Source: Papaver somniferum
Taxonomy: Eukaryota; Streptophyta; Magnoliopsida; Ranunculales; Papaveraceae
Length of the DNA: 64,000 bases
Assembly: GCF_003573695.1 (NCBI RefSeq)
Contig: NC_039366.1
Location: 162,754,770-162,818,769, forward strand
Direction of reading: 5' to 3'
This document shows positions 44,636 through 56,524 of this stretch, piece after piece. The notes below the pieces were generated by a model. The model was not told the origin of the DNA and did not search any database. It saw nothing but the letters and a program-made list of their open reading frames with translations. Each line of letters starts with the position of its first letter. Positions within the stretch are counted from its first letter, which is position 1. Made by a program: the position numbers and the translations under genes.

Positions 44636-45766
44636 TTATGAAAGAATATCAAGATTGATGTATGTATTGCTACAATTATCAAAATCAATATTTTCACAAA
44701 GAAGTGCAACACTTGATTTTTCGTCTTCATTAGAATCATAGTTGTCAGACATTTCAACAAGAGTTGCAGCAAGACCTTTGTTCCCAGTGCATTTCTTTCG
44801 ACCTGGACACTCATTTGTAAAATGACCAAAAACTTTACACTTAAAGCACTGAGGAATATCCTCGTCATCATTTTCATCATTATCCCTATTTTTAGGAGGA
44901 ACACGATTATGGGGTTTATCTGATGACCTGGATTTATCTCTGGAGAACTGTTTACTTCTCTTCAATAGAAGATCCCTAAACTGTCTTGTGATCAACGAGA
45001 CTGACTTGTCTAGATCTTTATCTGATGAGTCATCCTCATAAAGATCATCTTCAGAGATGCAAACACTTTTACTTTTATCAAGTAATTTAGTGTTCTTTAA
45101 TGCTTTGAAAGCAACATCCTCACTAGACTTGGACGTATGCTCATGATCAAAGATCCTTAACTTCCCAACCAGAGTATTTCTGGACAGCGTTGCGAGATTA
45201 TTTCCTTCAACGATGTCATGCTTCTTAGAATCGTATCTAGATGGCAGCGATCTGAGAATTTTCATCATAATGTCCTTTTCAGGAATAGTCTTACCCAATG
45301 CAAAAGATGAATTAACAATTTTAGACAATTTGTGATTAAATTCATCAAATGATTCTCCATCTTCCATACGAAGGTTTTCCCAATCAGAATTTAGGTTTTG
45401 AAGCCTAGCTTCTTTCTCACTGGTATTTCCTTCAAATATGGTTTTTAAGATATCCCAGGCTGCTTTAGACTTTGTGCACGTAGTCACATGGTGATGAATA
45501 TTTGGGGTAATGGCATGTATAATAGCATTTAAGCCGTCAGAATTTTTCTTTGCAGCAAGGATTTCTTCCGGAATATATCTACCAATATCCTTAGGTATAG
45601 ATACATCGCCTTCTGTATTAACCGGAGGATCATGGCCATTAACAACACGTATCCATGTTTGAAAATCACGAGCTTGAAGAAAAGCACGCATAGAAATTTT
45701 CCACCATAAGTAATTTAAGCCATCGAAGACTGGTGGTACGTTTATGGAGATAGAAAATTTGTCCAT
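44636..45766 (-). CDS. Copia 2 gag (UBN2-type) with zinc knuckle
   Basis: The start is taken as ATG at 45766, since relatives begin MD.NSVSINVPPVFDG; the open frame extends upstream into the leader and PBS. The 376-residue product has the copia gag core: NYLWWKISMRAFLQARD, TTCTKSKAAWDILKTIFEG, RLQNLNSDWENLRM, FNHKLSKIVNSSFALG and KILRSLPSRYDSK. A Ser/Asp-rich hinge follows, then CFKCKVFGHFTNEC with zinc ligands Cys307, Cys310, His315 and Cys320. It assembles the particle and binds RNA. A frameshift near 44636 separates it from a second zinc knuckle. The main frame is open and could still give a truncated gag. Confidence 0.88.
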   Translation of the reverse strand: MDKFSISINVPPVFDGLNYLWWKISMRAFLQARDFQTWIRVVNGHDPPVNTEGDVSIPKDIGRYIPEEILAAKKNSDGLNAIIHAITPNIHHHVTTCTKSKAAWDILKTIFEGNTSEKEARLQNLNSDWENLRMEDGESFDEFNHKLSKIVNSSFALGKTIPEKDIMMKILRSLPSRYDSKKHDIVEGNNLATLSRNTLVGKLRIFDHEHTSKSSEDVAFKALKNTKLLDKSKSVCISEDDLYEDDSSDKDLDKSVSLITRQFRDLLLKRSKQFSRDKSRSSDKPHNRVPPKNRDNDENDDEDIPQCFKCKVFGHFTNECPGRKKCTGNKGLAATLVEMSDNYDSNEDEKSSVALLCENIDFDNCSNTYINLDILS

Positions 45767-45819
45767 AGAGTCAGATTTCCACAAATACATACTTGTAAGG
45801 TCTTTAAACGTGTTTGCCT

Positions 45820-45831
45820 GCTCATATACCA
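45820..45831 (-). other. Copia 2 primer-binding site, mutated
   Basis: In element sense TGGTATATGAGC, differing at two bases from the site TGGTATCAGAGC seen intact in copia 3. Confidence 0.8.
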
Positions 45832-45833
45832 AT

Positions 45834-46562
45834 TAAAAAAGCGGGGGTACAACAACCACACCCAATATTTCGATTAGCAATCTGTATGGACTAACTCCAA
45901 AATACTTTTAAGAGAATTAACTAGACAACCATACTCAATCTTAACACAAAGTATATCAAAGAGTTATATCTCACTTTCTCGATTCAATACTTACTCAAGC
46001 AAATAGAAATCTGCGGGTCTAATTGAATACAAGAGAAATCACTTGAACGGTACCAAAGACCAATGTTCAAGGATCAATCAATTTCAATCAACAACCAAAG
46101 GTTGGATTTCCAAATTGATCGATTCAACGCATAACCTGTGATATTTCAATTATATAACAAAATATAATGCGGAAAAGAAATAACACAGACACCAGAAGTT
46201 TTGTTAACGAGGAAACCGAAAATGCAGAAAAACCCCGGGACCTAGTCCAGATTTAACACACACTGTATTAAGCCGCTACAGACACTAGCCTACTACAAAC
46301 TAAACACACACTGTATTAAGCCGCTACAGACACTAGCCTACTACAAACTAACTTCGGTCTGGACTGTAATTTAACCCCAATCAATCTTACACTGATCCAA
46401 GGTACAGTTGCGCTCCTTACGTCTCTGATCCCAGCAGGATACTTCGCACTTGATTCCCTTAGCTGATCTCACCCACAACTAAGAGTTGCTACGACCCAAA
46501 GTCGAAGACTTTAATAAACAAATCTATATCACACAGAAAAGTCTACAGTAATAGAGAAATCT
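45834..46562 (-). repeat. Copia 2 5' LTR fragment
   Basis: It is the reverse complement of about 62,330-63,043 in copia 3. Its outer part is missing because copia 3 begins at 46563. It contains a 48-base direct duplication (46255-46302 and 46303-46350, starting aacacacactgtattaagcc). Confidence 0.88.
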
Positions 46563-47000
46563 TGTTAGAGCACTGCTCGGTTGAACTCGCATGCGTTGCT
46601 ATCTCAAGCATGTTTGTCAATGTTAGTGATCAAAACTATAAGTCTTGATTTCTAGTCTACTTATAGATTAATGTCGGACTAGGATAGAAAGTGTAGTTGA
46701 GCTCAAGACTCCATGGTGATCATCATACAAAGACGAAGAACTACTCAAGGAACTGGTGGAACTTCATCGACTAAAAGGTATATGGAGACTTGAACTTATC
46801 TATCACTCAAAAGTCTATCTACTCTATCTCCTATCTTGAGACAAAAGTCATTTTGCGATATAGACTTTGATTATACACATTTTCTATTTCGATCCGAGTT
46901 TATCTCGCTTATCTATTTCTCGAAATATGTGTTGGTAAGCTTTCACTTTGGCCAAGTTCATCTTTACTAGTGACGAAATTCATATTGAGTTTCAATTACT
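46563..47000 (+). repeat. Copia 3 5' LTR, segment 1
   Basis: It starts TGTTAGAGCACTGCTCGG and matches the reverse complement of about 41,965-42,390. It ends at ttcaattact, where the CACTA fragment begins. Confidence 0.85.
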
Positions 47001-48181
47001 ATTGTGGCTCAAAAGGTTTGTTGTTACTATTGACCAGGGAACAATAAAGTAAGGGTACAATTGTGTATCGTGTGCCTGCAGTATACTTTATTTTCGTGCC
47101 CAAAGTATACTTTTGTTTGAGGTAGGACTCATCCATCCAAATACAAGATGAGGAGGAAGATGATAGTGACGTAATTTACACCACCGACGAAGACAATGAC
47201 TTTGAACTTGGCGATATGGGATTCTAATAGCCTGCATTTAGGGAAGGTGCAGTTCATACACGTTGTTCACATGTGTACAATAGTCAAGTTTTTGTTTTTG
47301 TTTACGAGGGATTTAACCCTTTTCTGTTTTGATTTGGTTGTATTGAACTTTGAACTATGGAAACTGAAAGTGATGCCTAGATTCTGTCAAGTATGGATAC
47401 TTTTTGGGTTTTTTTAAGCGAATTTTTACCACTTCATGAAACTACGATATATTTTGTTCATTAAGCTATAGTTACAAAGGAGCATTGTCTTTGTTAACTT
47501 TTGGCAATGGAAGTTCTGGCCTTAGCCTTGATTATTCTTAAAACAGAGTTTTTACAATTGGCTTGGTAACTGTTAACAAACTGATATTTGTTTTGACGCG
47601 CAGTGTTCTATATGTAGTCGATGTATTTTTTAACCCAGATTAGTTACTAAATTACTCTGCAACAACCTCATGTGTGCAAAATTAAATTGTGATCACAATA
47701 ACATGTCTAGACTATTGAGTACATGGGCTTAGCGACAAGGCTTTAATACACCAATAGCTTAGTCATTCCCTCATTAAATCAATTACTCCTCTTAAGTTAA
47801 GCTACTAAGATGCTTAAGTTGGTTCCCGAAAGTAGCTCAACGTATATGCCTATTGTAGTTGGCATGGTTAGTTCCCAAAGATTTAATCAACTAGGATTTC
47901 TGTTAGTTGCGGTGCATTAGTGGCTGAATAGAGGATTAGGCAACTAATATATGGCTGTTGGTTTCTTCCAAGTGGTTGATTGTCTCATGCTACAATTGGG
48001 TTTTTTTAGTTGGCGCACATTAATTGCTACTGGGTTTTAGAAACTGCAGTTGCTTACCATTTAGTGGCTTAAATCAATACGCACCCACAGTTGCTTTTGC
48101 TAGTGGCTTAAACTGTTAAGGCAACTAAATTTTTATGATGTTGAAAAATTTTAGTAGCCTATGGTCGGTTTTTTTGTAGTG
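47001..48181 (-). mobile_element. CACTA (En/Spm-type) transposon fragment
   Basis: The right end, in reverse complement, is CACTACAAAAAAACCGACC, a CACTA terminus. Several subterminal repeats of ttagtggctta / ggcaactaa type fill the last ~450 bases, as in CACTA elements. The left terminus is missing, and about 10 bases of copia LTR (between caattact and ttgacgaaa) are lost at the junction. One putative exon, 47126-47227 on the plus strand after a ttgaggtag acceptor, gives an acidic C-terminus (EEEDDSDVIYTTDED) ending at TAA. That could be the end of an element protein. Confidence 0.7.
47126..47227 (+). pseudogene. Acidic C-terminal exon in the CACTA fragment
   Basis: An open frame follows a splice-acceptor-like site, reads DSSIQIQDEEEDDSDVIY, then TTDEDNDFELGDMGF, and stops at TAA 47225-47227. 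The Asp/Glu-rich tail is followed by T-rich 3' sequence. I infer the last exon of a transposon gene; upstream exons are missing. Confidence 0.4.
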
Positions 48182-48639
48182 TTTGACGAAAAATAGTGTG
48201 TGAACAGCAACTATATAACGTCTTCTAAGAATGTTTCAATGATTGAAATGAGAGTTTATATTACATAACCATGGTTGGATATAAACATTGTGTGGTAACT
48301 CATACGTGTATAAGTCCTTATTCCTTGATCCAAAGTATGCGTACTTTGCTGCTCAGGAAAACCGGAACTAGAGTCCGCGTACCAAGTCCGCGTACTGTCG
48401 GAAGTTCACATCCCGTGAATTTCAGCTGGAGTTTGTGAACTGAAAACAAACATATTCCGGGTACTTAAGTCCGCATACCAGTATGCGTACTTAATTTTGT
48501 TATTTTCTAAACACGATTATTCGTGAACTTAAACTCATATAAACTAAGGAATGCAAGTTTGCAAACCGTGGCCATTAAGTTCATGAATCGTTCGAGTGAA
48601 TCAAATCGTTTTTGCTTCGATTGTGTCTTGTATAGTTAT
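48182..48639 (+). repeat. Copia 3 5' LTR, segment 2
   Basis: It continues the LTR from ttgacgaaaa and matches the reverse complement of about 41,485-41,950. Its last five bases, gttat (48635-48639), are the left target duplication of gypsy C. Confidence 0.85.
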
Positions 48640-51600
48640 TGTTGATGGTGATTTTTAGCTTAGGGTTAAAATTGTAAAACCTTGCATCTGATGTGACGTC
48701 ACTCTGTAAGGAAACGAAGCCATGAGTATTAACCTCTCCGCTGGCATACTTATTGAACCATTCAATATATCTACATGAAATTTATCCAGACTGACGAATG
48801 TAGCAACCATCCCATGTTCTGTAAATTTCGGCGCCTTGCCTATATTCACTTAATATAAGTTTCTTTGAATACTTTTTATTCTATGTTCCCCGGATGAACC
48901 CTTATTGTTGATATGGCATGACAATTCGTGTTCACTCGCAGCAGGGTAGCATGAATTTCCAAATATCAAGGATAAGGTCTTTGCATAAGGTATTCAATCA
49001 GAAAACATGTTTCTATCTGGTTATGAACTTAAAGAACTCCGTGTCAACACATAGAATTCAATCAATTACTTTTGCGCCTTGCGCAAACCAGACCTTGCTT
49101 GTCGAAACTAAGACTAGGCAAACTAGGTAATTAATCCGCCATGGATTAGTAGGTGCAAAACCCTGCCCAGAATCAGAAAACAGGGATGCGTAGTAGCAAA
49201 GGGAGGCGTGGCCATGCCTTAGGCCAGCTGGCGCCACTTTCCATTGGACACGCCCCATCCTCAACCGGCTCTATTTTCCTGGACCAATCGGGTCGCCTCA
49301 AACTCACCACGCGCACATAAGTTATGTTTGGTCCCTTACTTGCCGGCCCCACTTCCTATTGACCAATCAGGTCGTTCTAAAGCCGCCACACTCACACCAG
49401 AAGTGTAGCCACGCCCATGCTTGGCCGACCCCTCTCCTTCCTACCGACCAATCAGGTCACTTTAAAATGCGCCACGAGCACTAGAGGTGTGGCTGCGCCT
49501 TATGTTTGGCCGGCCCCTTTTCTTGACCAATCAAGTCTCTCTAAACACGTCACCATACATTAAAGGCCAAACGCACCCTGCCGCGCCACTATACTATTGG
49601 CAAGCCAAACGCGCCCTGCCACAACAACATATTAATTGGCTTTCCAAAAAGCCGCACCAACATGCCGAACGTGCCATGTTGCGCTAATAAGTTGAGCGGC
49701 ACGCCAACATGCCACTCCGCCGCACCAACATGCCAAACATGCCACTTCGTGGCAACACGCCATAAATAGCACCCTACGTGCTAACCTACCTCCTGTTCGG
49801 GGCCAACACCATGATAAGATCAAATTAGGGTTTTCTAGTCGGAAGCACGACCCTACATTAACCAAAACCCTAATTTTCGCAACACAAATTATGCCACTTC
49901 GGTCCCACAACATGGCACGAGCCGTGTGGGGCCGGGAAGCCCTAGGAATGGAGCCATAACATAGCCAACCACGACAATGCTTACTCCTGAGGCCGCTGCC
50001 ACACTACGGCCTTGCCATAGTTCCTTTAGCATAGCTATGGCACCGTTTGCAAAAAAGTCCCGCCATGCCGCGACCTCATGCCACACGCACCAATTAGGGT
50101 TTTGACATGCCAAACCCTTAGGAAAAGTTTCTACGCCAACCAAGCCAAGTAACGTTTCCCAGAGCGTTGGGATTGATGTGGCAACATGGCCAATGTTGCC
50201 ATGCCACATTTGGGTCTAACACCGATGTGCCAAAGTCTTGTGGCCGTGGCTACGCCAGGTGCTACTTCGTGCCACTGGCATGTGCTAACTATGCCAGCCA
50301 CGCCGCCATGCCGCAGTCATGCCGTACGTGCTAAATAGAGTTGCGATGCGCCAAACCCTAATTTGGCTAAAAATTTCCATGCCAACTGAGTCCAGTGACT
50401 CTCCTAAGGCCTCAAGATTAACTTAGCAACATGGCCAATGTTGCAAGAAGCCATATTTGGGTCTAACACCAATATGCCAAAACATCTTCCACGGCTACGC
50501 CACTGGCATGCCGCTATGCCATGGCTCCGCCAGGCGCCACTATGCCAATGGCGCTACTTCGCTACACAACAATATGCGGCCATAATCAATGGCCATCCTT
50601 CCTCATGAGATGCAATCTCAGCCACCCAAGTTCGCCACCGAACTGATAGACTTGTGGCAAGTTTCAGTCGATCAGCTGCCTATGGCTACGCCGGGCGCCA
50701 CATGCATCAACGTGCCACTAGCATGCACGAGCCATGCCAGCCATGCCACACTGCCACTGGCGTACACCAAAACACCACCGCGCCATTATCAGGCGCCAAC
50801 GCAAGGTAGCCATAATCAACGACTACCCTCCTTCATGAGATGCGATCTCAGCCATCGAAGTTCACCAACAAACTGACAAACCTGCGGCAAGTTTTAGGCG
50901 GCCAGCCAAAGCGAGCCTAATAGCATTACATGCTATTTTCCTGCGGTAAGTCCCTTGACTTTGACTTGCCACACGTAGCAAACTGCTACATGTTTTTCAC
51001 GAAAACACTCGAGACATCAAATATGTCACAAACTGGGGGATGCTCATCACGGTATTGGTCTGGCGGTTTACAGCGTGCGGCGTGCAATGCGCCCGTTACA
51101 AGAAAGTGTCATGAAGCAGGACAATTAGTGGTGGTAAAAAGTAACGGTACAAACGAATTTACTTCCTTCATCATGGAAGCATAATGACTGACAGTTACAC
51201 GTTACTCTATTCTTCCACCACTCAATCGTTTCCACTTCCTACGAGACCAGGGTACGTTTCAATATGACTTGTATAAATAGGCTTCACCTATTTTCACCAA
51301 ACAACAAGTTTTTGGTCGTCAACGATACAGTATCTAGAAATCACCTGATAGCTTTTCCATTCTGCTAGCCAGTTCTACTTTCAGATACAAGTCATAAACA
51401 ACCACACCTTCAGAATCAACGATTCTGGTCTCAACGCTCTTCTCTCTTCCCTCCCTAAGACCAACCCTTCTCCTTCACTTTGTGACCGAAGAAATCCTAG
51501 AATGACCATTTCTTGGTTTAGGCCAGGATTGTACAGATTGATCTCTCGAATCAAAAGTACTCCCGTGCAGTGCATTGTTTAAGGTTTAGATTCGTTTCTC

Positions 51601-51654
51601 ATCCACACACCCAAATTTACCAAAATCAGCAGAAACGGTTTTCACCCACAAACA
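48640..51654 (+). repeat. Gypsy C 5' LTR (3,015 bp)
   Basis: It pairs with 56525-59550 with scattered substitutions and small indels. The middle (about 49,200-50,900) is rich in GCC and ATGCC words such as ccgcaccaacatgcc and gccatgcc, unlike the AT-rich ends. A TATAAATAG box at 51272 lies near the 3' end of the LTR. Many short ORFs in it are by-products of the GCC-rich composition. Confidence 0.9.
51272..51280 (+). promoter_or_regulatory. Gypsy C 5' LTR TATA box
   Basis: TATAAATAG occurs at the same LTR position in all three family copies (51272, 59168, 61521) followed by gcttcacctatttt or a close variant, so transcription likely starts about 30 bases downstream. Confidence 0.65.
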
Positions 51655-51655
51655 A

Positions 51656-51673
51656 TTGGCGACCACAGTGGGA
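51656..51673 (+). other. Gypsy C primer-binding site
   Basis: TTGGCGACCACAGTGGGA begins one or two bases after the LTR end CAAACA. It is a gypsy-type (GGCGAC...GGG) primer site; which tRNA is used is not certain from sequence alone. Confidence 0.7.
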
Positions 51674-52353
51674 GATTAATCTCTCGGTTGCAAGTTCAAC
51701 TATCAATTCCATCATCTTTCCAGTAAAATGCAATGCTTCGAAGCGCATCGTCCAAGAAAAGATGGATTCAGGAGAATTACGTCTGGGGACTAGAGATTCC
51801 CCGCCTTACCACGGATCGACATAAAGATGTTCCACAGACAATAAAGAATGACTGGGGACTTCTCGCGACAAGGAAGGCATTACATAAAGACTCGGATTAA
51901 CTCCCTAAAGATTTAGTTTTGGTGAAAGACCCTGAAGTGAGTAAGTTTTGTTAGACAATGTTTACACGATATATTGTTTGGGTTTTCACATTTGTAACGG
52001 AAGCCGATAACCCAATCATCCCAAGATTTCATATATTTTCTTTTCCCGTGCAACATTCACGGTTTCACAATTTTCCCGAATGACTTTGCTACATACATTC
52101 GCAATTCAGATTTTGACATATTGATAGATCAAAGGGCCATTATTCCAAAATAATCCAAAAAATCTTATAAGAAACAATCATCTATCAATCCAAAAACCAG
52201 AAAACCAAACCATAAACTAGGCGTTTCTTTTGCCTTTCAAAAAAAAAAAAACCTAAGAAAAGGAAGTTCAGAAAATAAAAACATTCAAGGAAAATTGCCT
52301 AACAATGGCTCGTTCTTCTTGGAGAAAATGTCCTTCATGGTTTGAAGAGTCGC
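51674..52353 (+). other. Gypsy C 5' leader
   Basis: No gene is seen. It includes agctatggattcaggagaatt-like sequence near 51770, where a gag might once have started, but the frame closes within 20 codons. Confidence 0.4.
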
Positions 52354-55022
52354 CTATTTCAGCTTCAACTCCTGGGAAAACTTCTCGACTTCTGCCTCTT
52401 GTTGATTAATCAAATCCGCGGAAGGACCATCAACCACTTCAGCCTGCAACCTTTGGATCTCAGAAAGACCTTCACAGAACCAGGAGACGTTGAACTCAAA
52501 ACCTACGCACATATCCCGGTGAAACTTCCAGCTCGAGATCATATCTCCGGAAACGGTATGGCCAGTCACGTTGCACATGTTATGAATTGAAGATAATGTT
52601 TCTTCCACCCGCTTAACCAACGCAAATCGGATGGTGATATTTTTGGTTGTTGCGATATGACCATACCTTTTTCATATTCTGGTATACAACGCCGCATACT
52701 TAGTTGGTACACTGAAGCCTCCGATCAGCACATGATTTCCATGAGGAGTCAAAAATGGAGGGTCGAAAGTGGCGCCTGCAACTGATTCCGCGACCAGCAA
52801 GGATTCCTTGGCAACAATCGCACCTACAGCCATGGGAGCGTTTTCCGTCATCTGAAACGTAGCAGCATCTTCACAACGATCAATCTTCATCTCCATGTTG
52901 CTAGCAGGTATGTCTTCCATGGTTGGAGGCAATACAACATCTTCATCGCGACGAATCTCCATCTCAGGGTTATCTTCGATGGCTCCTTCCTGTGACAACA
53001 CCGATTGAGTACTTATTCCGAATAAATAAATAGCCTAAAAAAAGGGGGTGCGGCAAACTCACCAATTTATTTGTGGGCCCACTGGAAGAAGACTCTCTAT
53101 TGCATTCAGAAGTGCTCCTCTGACCACCAGATCTCGAACTTTCTTCCTCTTCGGATTCTTCTTCAAGAGATTCAGTCTTGTCGCCTCCTTCCTCAAGAGG
53201 CGCCTTCTTTTGGCCATTGGAAAGTCTAGCAAAAATATTCGAGTTGTCAAGACCCTGAGTCAAAAAAAAAAAAAAGGAGTCAGTGAGGAAATTGAAAATT
53301 TGTGTAATTCAGCCAAGTCAGTGAGGGAATCGTGCACACCTGCGTGTTGAAAGAACTGAAAGTCACAAGAGCCATCGAATCCGATTGGAAGCCACATGCA
53401 CAAATTTTCGACCTTTGCTCCTTTTTTTGGGGACTGTCTACATCCGAGCTAGAAGATTTTCGATTGCCTGAAGGAAGCTGTTTCAACAATTTATGCTTCG
53501 CTAGAACCGCAGAGGAAGGTTTTCCACATGGCTTTGTCACAACATCCTGCACGAACTGATGAATGGTGATAAACTCATCTTGCCAGAAGACATTATATTT
53601 GGGAGTTGTCACAGATTTTCGTTCTGAGAGCAGGAAGGGAAGACTTTTATCCGGTGCAAAAACGCTGTAATCAAGAATGACGGGTAACAATTCGTTTGGA
53701 GCTGTTAGTGGACGACGGAATGGGACTCCCTGATCAAATCCCATATGTCGAGCATCCCTGTCAATGTTGTAAGAGACTACTCCACAAGATCCTATGAAGA
53801 AAGATGGCACATACCCAGGTATGCAGCTTCGCAAGAACACAGTTTCTCCAATGCTCATATTCTCGTCAGCAGAAAGTAATATCATGTTCGGTGCGGAAGC
53901 AAAAGTGTTTGGTTGAACTATGGAGGTGTGTACCGGATCCCAGGGACGAAAGTTAACTGCATGCGCATTTTCGAGAAAGTCAATGAGTTTTGAGCCAGGC
54001 CTTGGACGCCTATCCAACCAATGGAGTATTCTAGAGCCGCCATATGTATCAGGAAATATGGTTTTCGGGTTAGGAGCGTAATGTTTGAAATGCTCCCACG
54101 ACCATGCTTGGAGAAAAGCGACATGGATATACGAGTCTACTTTCATGTACCCATTAGAGACGTACATGTCCGCTACAAAACGATCCAGATGGGTGTACAA
54201 AGAGCCAAGAAACAAGTTGCCGATGGGAAGAGAAACGCCTTTCGCTAGTTTGATAACAAATTTGATTAGCTTCTGACTTATCTCTTTTTTGCCAGAACCA
54301 TCATCAAAAATGTTTCTGGATAACCACAGAACTAAAAATGCAGCAACATGAAGTGTATCATCCAACACTTGATCCAACTCTGGCTCATCAGGGAACCACT
54401 CAGACCCCCACCAGTTATAAAAGCACTTTTCCTCATAATTCTTTCGAACATATCATGACGCTTTCATGACCAAAGCGACATGTATTTCTTCTTTTTCCTC
54501 AGACAAGACAACGTCAAGTTTCCCAATTATTGGAAGACTCAACAGAACGGCTACGCTTTCCAAAGAAATAGTCACCTCGCCCCATCTACGTATAGCCGTG
54601 TGAGTTTCCGGACACCATATGGAGATGAAAGTAATCAAGCCTGAAGCGTCTTTTCTGATTTGAAGTGTTACATAATCCATGACAGCATTCACGATTTGCG
54701 CTCCAGTCAGATTAGCTCTTACATGGTCTCGGCCCATCATGAACTTCATCCATTTGTTATAAGAGCGCAATGGACTATGACAGATTTTGAATTCTATGGG
54801 AGAAGCCAGATATTCTTTCTTCTGAAGGCAAAACCTCATTATACGCCCTGGACAGACTGATTGGACTTCTCCATCATTTTCTGAATCAGTCAAAAGAGTT
54901 GGCACGAATTTGGGATAGGTCCTTGTAACCGTAGCAGACTTCGTAAAAAACTCATCATCTGTGTTCGGCTTGGAGTTGTTTGCACTTCTCAATGCGGTGG
55001 CAGAACTACTTTCAGGTGACAT
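52354..55022 (-). pseudogene. Plant mobile domain (PMD) protein gene with acidic and coiled-coil C-terminal exons
   Basis: Exon 1 runs from ATG at 55022 to a donor at 53340 (561 codons) with one in-frame TGA at 54453-54455. Exon 2 is 53063-53254 (64 codons). Exon 3 starts at 52989, and the last exon includes 52354-52620. Junctions are GT-AG and in phase for the first three exons. The PMD has WCPETHTAIRRWGEVTISLESVAVLL-type residues (about 145-170), then FLVLWLSRNIF, SLPIGNLFLGSLYTHLDRF, AFLQAWSWEHF and PNPKTIFPDTYGG, in family order. A Ser/Lys-rich linker, a Glu/Ser-rich exon 2 (EEESEEEESSRS) and a Leu/Glu coiled-coil end (LSEIQRLQAEV) follow. Known PMD proteins act in silencing and genome stability; a role for this copy is not shown. 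Confidence 0.8.
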
Positions 55023-56506
55023 CTTAACAAAATTTCTTATGCTTTTAAAGTAACTACAACGAAGCAAAACAGAAAAGTTACTACTTTGGAGAAAACCGTT
55101 CATGAGGGTTTTGTCAGAATCAAGTACTATGATCAAAAAATCCACGACAGGTTTTCCATGGAAAACTTAGTTCGGCCACAAGTCATAGCATACATGGCCA
55201 AAAGGAGCACGCATATCCGAAGGAGTGGGGACTGATACTCGCTTCAACAAGCCATGTTTTTCCGCGGGAAAACGCGCCCCTAGCCAAAACCGTGTCTCGC
55301 ATCAGGTAGTATACTCTCGGCCAAATGAAGAGTGGGTCCCACCGCGGAAGTTGTGTGCACGACCACAAAACGAAAAGAAAACCCTAAAGCTAGATTTTCA
55401 TGGGAAAAGAATTAATGGCAGCCACCGTCCGTGCACGCCTACTTTGCATAATAATTGGTTTCCTTACTGTCAGTGTGATGGCTAATGTTACTACAATACC
55501 GCTAGCAGAGAAGAATCATTCATATGGAAATATTTCTACGAGTTTACGGAAGATATGCCTATGGCTAGGGTTTACACCAACAACAAAAGAGCAAACAAAA
55601 AGAAGAAGCACGGAGATACGTACCTGGAATATGCTCGCCTGCTTTATTGCTACCGCTCTGCCGCTAGCACCAAGACGTGGAAACAAAGCCAATGATACAA
55701 GGTAAAGAGGATAGGTGACGCCTTTTTATAGGCATAACACCTTTTTGGAGTTCAAATGGAGGAAGGTTTCTTGTTTTGGGCTATATACGTAAAGAGGCAA
55801 CCAGACCCGTGCTGGCAAAGCTCCATGGCGCCAACAGACCGCGACCAAGATAGCGCCAACGGTCCGCATCCCAGCCAGCGGCACACCCAAACCCGCACCA
55901 TCAGTCCGCGGCCAAACCAGCGCCAATAGCCCACGCCTTAACCAGCAACACCATAAACCATTCCAATCTAGCCGCGCCATTCAGCTTTCCATAGCCAGCA
56001 GCGCCATTGACCTTGCCAGCCAAAGCGACGCCATCTTAGCCGTTCAAAGCAGCACCATCTCCACCAGCCAAGGAAGCGCCATCTTGGCCGTTCAAAGCAG
56101 AGCCATCCACCATTCCACGAATCAGGAGCCAGCCGTGCCATCTCTGCTTCTCCGCGGATCTAGCCAGCAGCACCATTCCATGGATGTAACCAAGCAAGCA
56201 GCGCCATCTATCATTCAAAGCCAACAACGCCATCTACCTTTCCTAACCAGCCAACGCCCGTTACGCGGATCAAGTTGCAATGCCACCTCTGCCGATCAAT
56301 AGCCAAAGCTGCAGCACTGATGCCAACACCCCATGGCCAAGCCGAATTTATGCAAAGCCGTCAATGCAAGGATCAAGGATTCCTCGTGTCTTCCTCCAAA
56401 GGTTAGTCGAATTTTTTTGGCAATCTCTTCACGTATTTCCCTTTCGATTTTACTCTTTGTCTGTCACCATCTCATGCTTACCCCGCAACAATGCCACTGT
56501 TACGTG
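55023..56506. other. Gypsy C 3' internal region with degenerate GCCATC repeats
   Basis: The PMD gene's upstream region comes first. From about 55,800 to 56,330 there are loose repeats of agccagcagcgccatc, gccgttcaaagcag and gcgccatctt type at 20-50 base spacing. No gene is seen. Confidence 0.5.
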
Positions 56507-56524
56507 CTAAGCAGGGGGACTTAA
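56507..56524 (+). other. Gypsy C polypurine tract
   Basis: aagcagggggacttaata precedes the 3' LTR start TATTGATGG. The G-run is typical of gypsy plus-strand primers. Confidence 0.65.

Larger units (their letters stand above)
40557..46562 (-). mobile_element. Copia 2: Ty1/copia-type element with gag but no pol
   Basis: The left (3') LTR is 40557-42390 and the right (5') LTR fragment is 45834-46562, both truncated at their outer ends. The internal 3.4 kb has a gag with two zinc knuckles, a small basic/coiled-coil ORF, and the polypurine tract AAAGGGGGAGAT beside the 3' LTR start TGTTAGAGC. The PBS at 45820-45831 is TGGTATATGAGC, two changes from the initiator-Met site. No protease, integrase, RT or RNase H motif is present. 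Copia 3, of the same family, is inserted in its 5' LTR. Confidence 0.85.

Noticed and set aside
47196..47417. 73-codon ORF in the CACTA fragment
   Set aside because: It overlaps the acidic exon in another frame and runs into T-rich 3' sequence.
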